A DNA stretch of 64,000 nt from Zygnema cylindricum (GCA_037447655.1 JBBHKE010003455.1:363697-427696), one strand, 5' to 3'; numbered from the stretch's first letter, positions 33,119-45,035 are shown. Notes: generated from the sequence alone by a model not told the origin. Program-made: numbers and translations.

Positions 33119-34337
33119 TGTTGAATTATTAAAGTTAAAAGGTATTTTTTAGGTCTGAATAGCTTAGTAAAATAGAAAAAAAAAGCGCTGGCAGTCTGCC
33201 TCCACCTCTCCCCTCTATCCCCTATACTTGTCGTAGTCACTGAACGAGAGAGAGGGTTCTGGAGCCATGACTGCCTTGGCTCCTTAGGCGGGTCAAAAGT
33301 AGGGACATAAGTCACTTCTACCAAAAAGGTTGAGTCCGGCAGGACTCGAACCTCTGACCGGCAAGGCGAGGCGTAGCCGTCAACCTTAGCCGTTCAGTCG
33401 TTGAAGTCCGTTAGAGTACATGGGGTATGGTAAGTATTTAAATTTGTTAGATTTCACTAATCCGATTTATAGAATCACGGATAAGTAGCATAGAAATAAA
33501 TCAGATTATAGTGTGAACATGAAACCGCACAAAACAAATTTACCGGACATCAAGTTTCAACGCTACACCGCGCATCGTTATTAGCGTTATGAACTCTATA
33601 TCGGCGCCCCCAAATTTTGACATTGATACCTTAAATAGAATAAACTACACTATTTAAGGACGTGGACCATAATCTGCCACGTCTCCTGACACTAAATTAG
33701 AATGAATGACGCTAATTTTTTCTTTACTCTACTAATTTCTCAACGCTAATAACCATTTGCGGTGTAGCATTCAAAGTTGTTAATTGGATCCGACGGCGCG
33801 CATCATAGCCGACATCCCAAAATGGGCGCTTTGGCGGTCTTCGGGAGTGACATGACCTGGCGCCACGTGACAAGGTAACATTGGAAAGCGGGAATCTTGG
33901 AGAGCATGAGAGCGAATTCGGAAGAGACAGTTGTCCACTCAATGGCCGAGTCATACACAGACCATACAGAAAGTACATCGGCCACATTACCTTTCTGTAC
34001 TTTACACTACTCTGATTGGTTCGTACATCAGTAGATAGGGGTTGTGAGAGGGGTTTAGGACTTAGGAGATTTAGGAGGTAACCGCCTCTCTCCTAATGAG
34101 CTTGTATATATTTTGGCATCTTTGCCACTTGATAATTAATCGCTTGGTCGAGCGTTTTCAGTGATCTCTTTTGCCGTGGACTCATGGAAGTCCCGACTGC
34201 ACAGTGGTGCAGTCAGATTGCTTGTGATTGCTTGTTTTGCTACTTGGGTATCTGTGATCCTAGTTGAAAAAGGGTTAGCCAAAAACTATCTAAAGGCTTC
34301 TTGAATAATGTAGTCCAATGGTGGACACAGAATTGCA
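33119..34337 (+). repeat. Host CopA 3' LTR carrying a MITE
   Basis: Starts TGTTGAATTATT and ends GTGGACACAGAATTGCA. The ATG of the would-be gag start is at 34318. The antisense tRNA-like block lies at about 33331-33405 (GGACTCGAACC). The MITE at 33566-33774 is absent from the 5' LTR. Confidence 0.85.
33566..33774. mobile_element. MITE copy 2
   Basis: 209 bp, flanked by TA at 33564-33565 and 33775-33776. The termini are CACCGCGCATCGTTATTAGC and the near-complement. The interior is almost the same as MITE copy 1 (AAATTTTGACATTGATACC, GGACGTGGACCATAATCTGC). The empty site is at 12401-12402 in the other LTR of the same element. Confidence 0.9.
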
Positions 34338-35530
34338 CTGTCGAAGTTTGGAAGAGAGGATAATAAAAAGCTTGGGAGGAAAGAGGGTAGGATATAGGGA
34401 GGCGGCTTCCTCGCGTTTTTGTTTTCAACATTCCATGGCGGCGTCTTTCAAAAGCGAATATGAAAAAGACGCCCGTACAATTTTCAGACTTACCTCGCGC
34501 AAAATTAGTGTGACGTTCAACGTCTCTTTTCGAAAATGTCCATACATTTGTGATGAAATAACGTACAAGTTCCGTGATATTTGTGTTTAGTTCACAGAAC
34601 ATAAAATACCAATAACTACGACGTATCTTTTCTTGGAATTCCGTACATATCCGTAAAAAAATGTACAATTACCGTAATTTATTTACAGGTTTTCGTATAT
34701 TTTCAGTTTCAGTTTACAGTTGATGTTTTTTTTGCGATTTTTTCAAAAGTCATGAATTGTACGTTTCAATCGGAAAAAATGAAAAAATCAGGCGATTTGA
34801 ACAACTGTGGCCTACTTTCACCTAGTTTTAAACTATGCTTCACGTAAAATCAATTCGCGAGTTGATTTTTGATAAAAATATTTGCTGAGCTAGTTCGCAT
34901 GTCCGTAGGTCAAAAAATTTGAAACCGTCAAAATGAGATTTTCTCGTTCGAGATTGGGTTTTGGAGGAAAACGAAAAAAACCCGGCAATTTAATATATGA
35001 GCACATAGCCTAACTGGTAGTAATATTTCTGATTAAAGGTTTCGATTATTTATTATATTTACAAAGTCAAATCCGGTCAACGCATTTAAAAAAAAATGAA
35101 TTTTGAAAAATGCGCATATTCATTCTTTTTCATGCGTGTCATTCGTGCGCATACTACATATGTAACCTCTATAGTATACTTTAAACATTTTTTAGAAAAT
35201 TTTGTACATTATATCTGTACATATTTGTTTACAATAAAAGTATACGAAATTTACGAAAAGTTCAAAAACTAGAAAAAATAACGCATTTCCGTAAAAAAAA
35301 TCAAAACCCGTACGAAAGAAACCAAAATGTATCCGGGTAGATAATTGAAGTCCTAGGTCTTTAAGATCTTCGGCGCTTCGGTGCGGACCACATTGTTTAT
35401 TGTTAATTGGTTCCCACCGTTTAGGGCCGAACCTTGTGTACTTTTTGGATTCTTTCCTTGCTCACGACTACTACACCGTGAATAATTTTTAAAAAATAAA
35501 AAATGCAAAAAAAACATCTAGTGTTACTAA
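34338..35530. other. AT-rich stretch without recognisable gene
   Basis: Only short frames occur (for example 34318-34590 on the plus strand and 34240-34668 on the minus strand). None shows a known domain, and the frames are overlaid on the LTR end. It is rich in T and A runs and in GTACG words. Confidence 0.55.
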
Positions 35531-36249
35531 GGGTGGCGTTCCATCAAACAAAAAGTGAGGTTGTTTACAGAAATCTGGACCTCTCCGTACAACGTCGTAC
35601 TTCTTATTTTGTTTTTATACACGAACAACATTACAGAGAATCTTGCCAATATTCTCTAAAGGTCTGGTAGGTAACAATGACCGTTGGATGTTTTTTTGCG
35701 AAGCATTCGCGTCGAAAGTTTTTGTAAATGGTGATATACCTCAAGGAGGTACGTCACCATTTAGAGAAAAATTTGAGTCGCGACACGCTCGATAATGAAC
35801 ATACGTGTCAGGACGCAACCAACGTTAATCGAATTTTTTTGCACATGATATATAGATTCAAAAATCTAACCGAAATCACAAAAGTAATCTCTTAACGAAC
35901 TTTTGTAGGGTTTTTTTCGGCCATTCATCACACTATTTGTGGAAGCGCTCATTCGTCACGCAAAAGAGCAAAAATTATAAAAAAATGAGGTGGCATCTCA
36001 CAAGCGTTTGCAACGGTGTGGAACGATACTTTGGTCCGCACGTACATGGTATGCAGATGAAGATTTCGAGTTGAAGTTGGTCAATGTAAAAAATATTTGA
36101 CGATTTTTAATATATGATTTTTTCTTACGTGGTACCACTCATTTTTGAACACGTGGATTACAGACCCTGCGCGGAAGAACATCGTTCAAAATGTAGCATC
36201 CTGTAATGTTGGCCGTACAATTACAGAAAATCATGATAAAACGCCACCC
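35531..36249. mobile_element. Candidate Harbinger-type non-autonomous element (TAA duplication)
   Basis: The termini GGGTGGCGTT and AACGCCACCC form a 10-bp perfect inverted repeat, with partial matching beyond. TAA flanks both ends (35528-35530, 36250-36252). A 3-bp TAA/TTA duplication with a GG-starting terminus is typical of PIF/Harbinger and Tourist elements. No transposase frame is seen in the 719 bp. An internal hairpin (AAATGGTGA at about 35727 pairing with TCACCATTT at about 35754) is present. Confidence 0.6.
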
Positions 36250-36530
36250 TAACTCTATTTTTGGTCTAAGTGCCTAACGCCAACAAAACATCAACGCTAA
36301 TTTATACATCTAGTATTAATTTGGATACACATCCCCATATTTTAGCCCCTCTAACCTGTGTTCACATAGTCGACATTTGAACATGTGGGAACAAGTTCGC
36401 GCGATTTTGCTAGTCGTTATCATTAGGAATAAATTATGTGAGCGCTTTCACGTGTTAGAGCCACTCACTTCCCAATCTGGACGCCGTTATCTGACACTTA
36501 TTCTGTAAGTTTGTGGTAAAAAAATTAGTA

Positions 36531-36891
36531 CAGATTGGCACATTCAGTACATTACACTTTTTAGAAACAGGCAGAATCAGAGTCAATAACGCAAATTAAA
36601 CCGTAAATATCTTAGGGTGAAGAATTTTTTTTATCAGAAATTATGTTTAAAGTTCAAAGGTCAAAATTTAGGGACGCTTATATAACGTTATTAACTTTAT
36701 AAGCGATTCACGATGTACCATACCTTTTAACGTGAATTGTTTGCGTTACTAACGCTAATTTATAACACAAAATTTGACCCTTAAACCTAAAACACATAAA
36801 TAAAGGTATTGTTTCATTATCGTTAATGACTCTAATTACAATTGGTTTTAAAAAGTGTAGCGTACTTAATGTGTCAGATCGTACTATAACC
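36531..36891. repeat. Foldback sequence with about 170-bp imperfect arms
   Basis: The left arm begins near 36531 (GTACAGATTGGCACATTCAG) and pairs with the reverse complement of the right arm, which ends near 36891 (AATGTGTCAGATCGTAC). Further matching segments run along both arms, including TACACTTTTTA and AGAGTCA, down to AAGCGATTCACG / CGTGAATTGTTT around a small loop at about 36712-36729. It could be a foldback or MITE-like element, or the source of a hairpin RNA. Confidence 0.6.
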
Positions 36892-37797
36892 ACTCGTTAT
36901 TTCTTACAAACGTACAAAAAGGCGTCGACACAGAAAAGTGAGTGCCTCGACGCATAAATTATATTTATGGCAATTCGAGTGAAAAAGTCGAAGGAAGAAA
37001 TTGGATAGCCATAACAAAAAGCTCTTAAATTTGTGACGTCGACTTTGACACAATTGAGCGTGGCGTCACAATGTCACAAAGCCATAAACATCTACAATGT
37101 CACAAAATTACAAAAATCTAGACGTCTACAACTATTGTTGTTTTTGTTTGCGTCACCAATTGTCAAAAGTTTGGTAGTCCTATTCAATAGTCAAAAAATT
37201 GTACCTACGTCAACAACTGTCATATGTCAAAGTTCCGATTTCATTTTCTCACATTGGTATGCTCTTCAAAGTAGTACGGAGAATCTTCACTAGAGTCTCA
37301 ACAATTGATTCCCAATTACAAGAGTCAAGGAAAATCCCGAGAACATGTTTTCACATGTTCCAACGTCGACTACTAAGTCACTACGGACTATCAAGGCTAC
37401 AATATGGGAATGTGTATCCAAGTTGGTGTTAATTGAATAAATTAACATTAATTTTTGTTAGAGTCAAGGCCCAAAAGCTCGAACTAGAATCATTAACAGT
37501 TTGTTTTCTTTTTCGCTAAATATTTATCAAGGCTAAAAAAAATTCACAATGTGGCCTACTAATTTATCAAATTCATTGCGCACCGTTGTACATTTCTAAT
37601 CAAGAAAATCATCATTGAGCTCATTTTGTAGCTCATAGTTGTTAGAGTTCCTCTTTCGTTAAAGGTGTTGTTTTACTTACGTGTATTTGTAAACCATTCA
37701 TATTTATTAAATTTTTGTCATCAGCTGAAAGAAGTCAATTTTAGTTGTTTTTTGTAGATGGCCGCTCTATGAATCACGAAGCCATGAAAAGAGCACG

Positions 37798-37800
<3 letters not shown>
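36892..37800. other. AT-rich stretch without recognisable gene
   Basis: The short plus-strand frames at 37033-37293 and 37199-37432 have no known domain. The word TGTCACAA/GACGTC recurs near 37035-37150. I see no repeat element that I can name. Confidence 0.5.

Positions 37801-37874
<74 letters not shown>
37801..37874. repeat. GA dinucleotide microsatellite at a gap edge
   Basis: Thirty-seven uninterrupted GA units run into the gap at 37875. The true length is unknown because the tract ends at undetermined bases. Confidence 0.97.
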
Positions 37875-38497
37875 NNNNNNNNNNNNNNNNNNNNNNNNNN
37901 NNNNNNNNNNNNNNNNNNNNNNNNNNNNNNNNNNNNNNNNNNNNNNNNNNNNNNNNNNNNNNNNNNNNNNNNNNNNNNNNNNNNNNNNNNNNNNNNNNNN
38001 NNNNNNNNNNNNNNNNNNNNNNNNNNNNNNNNNNNNNNNNNNNNNNNNNNNNNNNNNNNNNNNNNNNNNNNNNNNNNNNNNNNNNNNNNNNNNNNNNNNN
38101 NNNNNNNNNNNNNNNNNNNNNNNNNNNNNNNNNNNNNNNNNNNNNNNNNNNNNNNNNNNNNNNNNNNNNNNNNNNNNNNNNNNNNNNNNNNNNNNNNNNN
38201 NNNNNNNNNNNNNNNNNNNNNNNNNNNNNNNNNNNNNNNNNNNNNNNNNNNNNNNNNNNNNNNNNNNNNNNNNNNNNNNNNNNNNNNNNNNNNNNNNNNN
38301 NNNNNNNNNNNNNNNNNNNNNNNNNNNNNNNNNNNNNNNNNNNNNNNNNNNNNNNNNNNNNNNNNNNNNNNNNNNNNNNNNNNNNNNNNNNNNNNNNNNN
38401 NNNNNNNNNNNNNNNNNNNNNNNNNNNNNNNNNNNNNNNNNNNNNNNNNNNNNNNNNNNNNNNNNNNNNNNNNNNNNNNNNNNNNNNNNNNNNNNNN
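37875..38497. other. Assembly gap (623 N)
   Basis: Undetermined bases directly after the GA tract, probably caused by it. Any frame across this stretch is artificial. Confidence 0.99.
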
Positions 38498-38736
38498 CAA
38501 TTTGATATATCCCAAACTGATGATGAAGTTGTAACGACTCCTTGTAGTTAGGTTAATTGTCTTAATATCTATTTATATATGTATATATGTTAGTTTTGTG
38601 TATCGGCGAGAAGTTAATAGTTATCGCAAATTGAACCGTTAGAGATCCTAATATATAAAAAAAATTACTATGATTTCAATTTATAAATCATAAGCATCAA
38701 TTTGGACATTATTTCTTTGCGTAAACAAGTATGTTA

Positions 38737-39264
38737 CGCCAAAAAAATCACCAAAGCGACCATTCCGAGATCTCAGCAATAATGCTTGCCGTCGGTCCCT
38801 AACTGGCTTTCAACATTAGCCTTTTTAATCAAATTTATGGTAGATTTGTTTTTGTGCTGGATTTTGTTGACACCATATTCCAACTAGTCTCTATGCTCTT
38901 TATCTATAATTCTGTTAATTGGATTGATGTTCCTCAGCAATGTTGAAGTAGTAGTCAAACCCTATATAGTTTAACGAACCCGTACGATAGTCCGGTTAGA
39001 GGTGACGAATACGCCTTGTTCTGCTCGTCAGAGGATTGAGTCCTGCTAAACTATATTTCTTTGTTAAAGAGTGACTTATGTCACTTTTTAGTTCTACCTG
39101 TGAAGTTGACGAAGACATGGCTCCACCTCCCTCACTTTTTTTTCAGTGACTATAACAAGTATGTGGGTTATGGGAGGAGGTGGAAGCAGGCTGCATGCGC
39201 TTCTTTATTTCTTTTTAATCTATTAAGACCTAAAAACTACCTCCTAAATCTAGTGATTTCAACA
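38737..39264 (-). mobile_element. CopA-subtype LTR fragment, minus orientation
   Basis: The reverse complement of the LTR at 44218-44730: it ends TAGTGATTTCAACA at 39264, which mirrors TGTTGAAATCACTA at 44218. It breaks off near 38737 at the CCAAAGCG position, the same internal point where the 44218 LTR stops. It includes the tRNA-like block (about 38985-39055). Confidence 0.75.
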
Positions 39265-40119
39265 TAACACATCCAAATGCGCTTGTCAACATCATTGGAA
39301 GTAAATGTTTTTTGAAAGTAACTTTTGGAACGGTTACCCCACCACATGTGTATTCGTTGCAAGGGCATCAATAGCAATTCGAAGATGGCCTAGAAATATT
39401 GAACTGTTGGTTTTTATTAGCTGTTGTCGGTTGTTTTGTGGTAAAAAACCTTGGATTATTGTACTGTTGCAAAGATGCGAATCAGACTTTAGATTTTGGC
39501 GAGCTTGCTACAACATACAAGAGCATGAATAGCTTGCACGGCTTGTGTTCGCCATCAATAGCATTTTATCGTTTGACGGGCTTGTGCAAGAAAAGTTGGC
39601 GAGCTTGCTACAACATACAAGAGCATGAAAAGCTTGCACGGCTTGTGTTCGCCACCAATAGCATTCTGTCATTTGACGGGCTTGTGCAAAAACAGTTGGC
39701 TTATATTGTAGAATTTTTGAACCCTTGCATACAACAAAATTTCAATCTTTTTTTTTGGTGAATTGGGGGTTCAGTGTCTAAATCACCTATAGATATTCCT
39801 CATATAAGAATGGGTTCCTGCCGATGCCCTTGGTATTTTTCAAAAGATTATTTTCCAATTTTGATTAAGTTTATTCGCATATTTGTTGTTTACTTTTCAA
39901 GTATTTTTTCTTTAGAGTTCTGTTGGAGACCCTGAGTTCACAAGTCTTACAGTTCCTTAGTTTTGCGATAATCTGTAAGGTCCACACCTCGATCAAATAG
40001 TGTTAGCTTCAAACCATTTTGCGAGTTCCAGGTGTCTTTATACATGTTGCTCATTATGTTACTTACTAGTTATAAAATTTAAAATTATACAACGCTTTTT
40101 AAACATTTTGTCGACCTAG
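39265..40119. other. Spacer with no recognisable gene, containing a 100-bp tandem repeat
   Basis: Apart from the tandem repeat (39498-39697) I see no gene or named element. The frames 39305-39532 and 39399-39761 are chance frames across the repeat. Confidence 0.5.
39498..39697. repeat. 100-bp tandem repeat, two copies
   Basis: The unit beginning GGCGAGCTTGCTACAACATA occurs at 39498-39597 and 39598-39697, with only a few differences. Confidence 0.92.
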
Positions 40120-43100
40120 ATTCAAACCGGAACGGACCGGTAAGGGAAGGATTCGAGGAAGCCGTACAACAGCTTCAAAAGAGAGAAAGATCACTCTGGA
40201 GGACCGAGGTCCCCAAAGGGTCTTGGTCACTCTGCAAAAAGTCGGGACACTTCATGGCAGAGTGTACCAAGCTGTTGGAGCTGAGGCTCCAAGAGAATCG
40301 TAGAGGGGGTTCTTCCAAAGGGAAGAATAAGACATATGTGGTCACACAAGTGAAAGGGGACACCGAAAAGGATGAGTTTTTCGAGAAGGAGGATGGGGAG
40401 TTACTTCTTAACGAGAACTGGAGGAGAAAGAGATCCCTAACAAATAAAAGTGTGCTCTTAGAGCCATTCGGGAAGCTTTAAAGGTAGAAAGGATTATTGA
40501 TTCCGGTGCATCTATGCATGTGTATCGTGACTCGCACCTCTTTACCGAGCAAAGAAATATCCATATTTTAGAATAGAGTATTGGGTTGGGAGAGTAATTA
40601 CTACAGATCTAGTAGGGTTGGTAGATCTGAAAGTCTTACTAAAGGGTAAAATTTCTATACTCACTTTCTCAGAGGTGCTCTACGTACTTTAGCTTAGCAA
40701 AAATCTTGTCTCTTCTTCTGTATTAGATTCTAAGGAATTTGATACCTTCACTAGAAAGGGAGTCTCTACAGCTAAGTATAGGGATGAAGTATATTTCAAA
40801 AAAAAATAAGGGTAACCAAATAATGTATAGGTTTAACCTCAGTAATGAAAAAAAAAAATGCTTACTATGTTGGTCTCCCAAACTTGATGATTTGGCATAA
40901 GCAGTTGGGGCATGTGCACTTTGATAGGCTGAGAGAAATGAAAAAACTTGGTGTAGTAAAAGGTATTCAGTTTAGGGACAATGAAATGATGGATGATTGT
41001 AGTGGATGTGCCCAAGTTAAGACTCACAGACTCTTTTTTCCCAAAACTGCCACATATAGAGGAGAGAAGGTACTAGATCTGGTCCACACAAACATCTGAG
41101 GACCGACAAAAGTATTTTTCGTTTGAGTAAAGAAGTTTATGTTGACAATTACTGATGATTGGTCTAGATACTCTAAAGTCTACTTCCTAAAAACAAAGTC
41201 TAAAACGCGAACTTACTCCAAAGAATATTAAGCTTTGAGTGAGAAGTTGCACGGAACCCACATTAAAAGAATAAATAGTGACAATTAGGGAGAATATACC
41301 TCTAACTAGTTTGAAAAATACTTAAGGGATAACATAGTTTAATATCACAAAACATTACTGAAAAATCCAGAACAAAATGGGGTAGCTGAGAGGTTAAACC
41401 GGACTTGAGGAGATAGTAAACGTGGTATGTTGGCCGACAAGAACATAGGAAAAAGGTTTTGGGCAGAAGCCATGAACTGTGCTAACTACATTAAAAATAT
41501 GGTATTTACTACAACAGTGAAAAGAATGACAACTTATGAGAGATGGGTTGGAAGAAAACCAGATATTTCTCACCTGAAAGTATGCGGTAGTCATGTTTTT
41601 AGTCTTAACACGGATAGCAAAAACAGAAAACTAGATGCTAAGGGGAAACCGAGATATTTTGTGGGATATGATGAGGATGTCAAATGATATAGAGTCTATG
41701 ATTTAGCTAATCAGGATATCATTCTGGTAAAGCACCTAGTTGTTATGGATGAACAAAAGTCATTTGATCCCTTTCAAATACATTAAGAAGATAAAAATCA
41801 GTTTTGAGTCCGAGGGTGAGGAGGACTCAGTTATTTTCGGAAGGGACATGAGTGAAAACGTGATAGCAAATTCAAAGGATTCAAGATGGAGGAGATATAC
41901 CGGAATCTTTTCATATATCTATACATTCAGAGGAGACAGAGGAGGAGGAGTAGGAACCAACTTTCATAGATAGGGGGCCGATGAGACAATGAAGAGGAAC
42001 CCGAGACTTTTCTCCTTTCCAGCTTCGCACTTTGAAGTAGGACAAGGAACAAACAAAAGGCTATAGGAAAAACAAGTCGCTCACAAGGCAACTAAGTCGT
42101 CTCACCCTGATGAGCATCAGTCATACTCGGAGACAATGGACAATTTGGAGAAACACAGATGGGTTAGAGCTATAAATGATGAAATGGCCTCCATCATGGA
42201 AGCGAATACTTGGGAGCTGGTGAACTGTCTTCCAGACAGAAAACCGATTGGGTGCATATGGGTGTTTAAACTTTAACTGAACCCATAAAGCTCGGTTGGT
42301 AGCAAAGAGGTTCACCCAAAAAGAAGAGATAATTATGAGGATACTTTTGCTCACGTGGTTCGGTTCCCATCTTTAAAGATTCTCTTCAGTTTAGCGGCAG
42401 CGGAAGACATAGAAATACACCAGATGCAAATTAAGACAACCTTCCTCAACTGTGAGCTAGAGGAATAAATCTTTATGGCGAAACCAGAGGGGTTTGTTGA
42501 GGAAAGAGATGAGAGCAAATTCTGTAGACTCATAAAGTCTTTATATGGACTGAAGCAAGCTCCCAGACAATGGAAAAAGAAACTAAATGAGTTTATCACC
42601 GGTCAAGGATATATCCGAATCAATTTTAACCATTCTATTAATATGTTTGAGGATCAAAATGGTGTTTTTATTTTGCGGAGCAACTTTGTAGAATTGGTTT
42701 GTCAGTTAAACAGTTTAAATTTGTGGTTCAGTGCCTTTTAGGCTTATCATCAGACTTTTTTGTCCCTAAAGGTTTTCGAATTGCAACTTCGACGGATGGT
42801 ATTAAAGCTTTTGGCTCTCTTATTGGCCCCATTTTTTGTGAACCAAGTTGTCACTGATGCTTTGTTGGAGAACCCTTCGCATTCTAATATCATTCTCAAG
42901 CTCTCCCACTCACAAGTGGCATTTCAAATTTTCACTCGTTTTGCTCAACGACTTTTCTATCTCGCACGTACATTACCACCAACGGCTCCGTTTTTGTCCT
43001 CTTTAAATAAGTTTGACGATCGACTTTTTAGTGTTTTCTATCACCTCGTTGGGCATGGGATTATTGATCGGCCAGAGGGCTCATTTGCACGCTGTCAATC

Positions 43101-44217
43101 TAGCCTTCTAATTTCCAACGGGGGTTTTGGTTTGACTCCGGTCGTTGGAGTTGCTCCAACGGGTTATTTAGGTAGTTGGGCTTTAGTGGCGCCCGCCATC
43201 ACTTCTCGTTTTATAGCAAATGATGTTTTCATTCTAGCCCAAGTGATCTCTGGAGTAGAGAACAAACTTTTTCCCTTTCATCAAGCTTTTCTCTCAGCTC
43301 GTGCACTCTTACCGCCTGATGCTCGTAACAAAGATTCACCTTTTCTGTCTCTTATTGCTGACAATAATTTCCATTTGCAACAACGAATATACGAGCAATT
43401 GGCAGCGGCGAAATTCTATGAACTATTAAACGCGCTAAGTCCGCTCAATCGCGTGTTCAATTACGCTCGTGTTTTAGGCCGGTGTTTGGTGCATGGTTAC
43501 AAACGACACCGATTTTTTCGTCACTTCGTCTAGCTTCTGATCAGTACACCTCTGCTACCCGCTTTCGTTTGGGTTTGCCTCACCCGTCGAACATAGCAGC
43601 ACCGATTGGAGTCGTCAGTAAGATTTTTCATGATTTTAGGAAGAGAGATTGAGGGCAGCAACGAGAGTCATGAGATATTTGGTGGGAAACAAGGATTTAT
43701 AGTTGCATTTGGGAGGGGAGCACAATGATATCACTACCTAGAGTGATGCCAGTTATGGGGATGGACCTATAAAAAGATGCACTTTTGGATATGTGTTATA
43801 TGTGGGGGAAGGTGATTGTTGTTGGAGTAACAAGCAACAAAAAGTGGTTGCTTAGTTCAATATGATGGTTGCATATATGGCCTCTTGTTGTGCAGAGAAG
43901 GTCAAGTCTTTATCGCAAGAACTAGGGTACATGAAAAACGGAGTGCACGAAGTGTTTTGTGATAATCGGGTTATTATTCCAATTGTAGCCAATCCAAAAC
44001 ATCATTTCAGGGCTAAACATATAGACATAAGGTTAAGTTTTGTGAGGGATAAGGTTAAAAACAAAATTGTGAATCTTGTGTATAGGGGTGATGGGGAAAT
44101 GGTGGTTGATATGATAACCAAACCTGTGCTCTTTCCCAAGTTAAAATATTGTAGAAAAAACTGAGGATTAAAAGAGAAAGTGAAATTAGAATAGAAAATA
44201 AAGAGAGTGTTGAAATC
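40120..44217 (+). mobile_element. CopA-subtype element remnant, captured LINE-like fragment inside
   Basis: Gag end (WSLCKKSGHFMAEC, the first zinc-knuckle Cys replaced), protease RIIDSGASMHV (about 40491-40523), pre-integrase IWHKQLGHVHFDRLREMKK (40845-41099), integrase to YERWVGRKPDISHLKVCGS (41427-41687), a linker and the RT lead 42090-42671. Then 42672-43587 is foreign, followed by RNase H (about 43588-44160, AKHIDIRLSFVRDKVKNK). There are many stops. The 3' polypurine tract is AAAGAGAG before the LTR at 44218. Confidence 0.8.
42672..43587 (+). pseudogene. Captured reverse-transcriptase C-terminal fragment (LINE-like)
   Basis: It replaces the part of the CopA reverse transcriptase from YVDD to early RNase H. 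42760-43533 is open for 257 codons. In the first 180 bp another frame gives FVVQCLLGLSSDFFVPKGF and DGIKAFGSLIGPIFC. The main frame gives RLFYLARTLPPTAPFLSSLN and GGFGLTPVVGVAPTGYLGSW. This order resembles the region after the RT core of non-LTR reverse transcriptases (a GGLGLRSA...APAAYWASW-type block). No target duplication is visible. The identification rests on memory of the family pattern. Confidence 0.5.
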
Positions 44218-44730
44218 ACTAGATTTATGAGGTATTTTCTAGGTCTTAGTAGATTAAAAGTAAAAGGGAAGCGTAGGCAGCTTGCTTCCACCTCTTTCCT
44301 CTAGCCTACCCACTTGTTATAATCAGTGAAGGAAAGTGAGGGAGGTGGAGTCATGTCTGCATGACCTTCATAGGCAGAATTAAATAGTGACATGAGTCAC
44401 TCTTTAACAAAAAGGAAGAGTCCAACACGACTCAAACCTTCGACAGGCAAAGCAAGGCAAAGCCGTCAGCTTTAACTAGTCTGTCATAAAAGTTTGTTAG
44501 ACTACATAGGGTTTAAATACTACTCAAACATTGCTTAGGAACATTTATCCGATTAACAAAATTATCGATAAAGAACATAGAAACTAGGTGGAATATGGTG
44601 CAAAAAAAAACCCGCACAAAACAAATGTATCGGACATTTGTTTTAACGGCTAATATTAAAAGTCGGTTTAGATCTGACAGCACGTATGATCGTCGAGATC
44701 TTAGAATGGCCGCTTTGGCGATTTTCGGGC
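44218..44730 (+). repeat. Truncated 3' LTR of the CopA-subtype element
   Basis: Starts TGTTGAAATCACTAG and carries the antisense tRNA-like block (about 44427-44500, ACGACTCAAACC). It loses similarity to the longer CopA LTRs after CGCTTTGGCGATTTTCGGG. Confidence 0.78.
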
Positions 44731-44766
44731 TTTCCAACATTCTGTTTTTACCAAGCTGAATCTAAA

Positions 44767-45035
44767 CTAAGTCTCAACCACGGACCACAAAACGCCCAAA
44801 GTTATGATGACACAAGTGGACGACATTTCATATCGGATGTGCCTCCAAAACGTGAGACAATATAGAAAAGATGTGAAGCCAACTTTTTCACAAACAAGTA
44901 GTGTGGTTGCCAATCCCACCAAAGTAAGATTACCGACTACAGTGCTGATCCCCTCCAAACGAAACCACGCTCTTGTCATAGAAACGCCGTGAGTCGAAGC
45001 TGCCGAGGCAGCAATTTGGGGTCCCAAAAGTAAAA
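44767..45035 (-). pseudogene. LSI2-like last exon
   Basis: After TTGCAG the exon encodes VLLLGPQIAASAASTHGVSM, then TVVGNLTLVGLATTLLVCEK and LTFWRHIRYEMSSTCVIITL, the C-terminal helices of the carrier. It ends at a stop (44767-44769) 37 bp from a CopA LTR fragment. Two further degenerate copies of its acceptor and first codons lie upstream at about 45150-45175 and 45245-45265. Confidence 0.78.

Larger units (their letters stand above)
12273..34337 (+). mobile_element. Host CopA element split by nested insertions
   Basis: A single CopA copy can be followed through the insertions: partial 5' LTR 12273-12924 and 13918-13961, primer site 13962-13976, gag to 14704, then 28658-30696 and 31545-33118 for the rest of gag and pol, and 3' LTR 33119-34337. 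The first half of the 5' LTR is missing at the junction with the CopA copy on its left. The inserts are a solo LTR (12925-13917), the CopB/CopC nest (14705-28657), a second solo LTR (30697-31539) and a MITE (33566-33774). The coding sequence is heavily broken. Confidence 0.85.

Noticed and set aside
35474-36715. A 1.2-kb long member of the TA-flanked MITE family
   Set aside because: The left end matches only CACCGTGAAT, and the right end lies in the centre of a separate foldback (36531-36891), so the pairing is probably coincidental.
37721-38551. Long frames of 245-268 codons on both strands
   Set aside because: They consist of the GA microsatellite and 623 undetermined bases; there is no real coding sequence.
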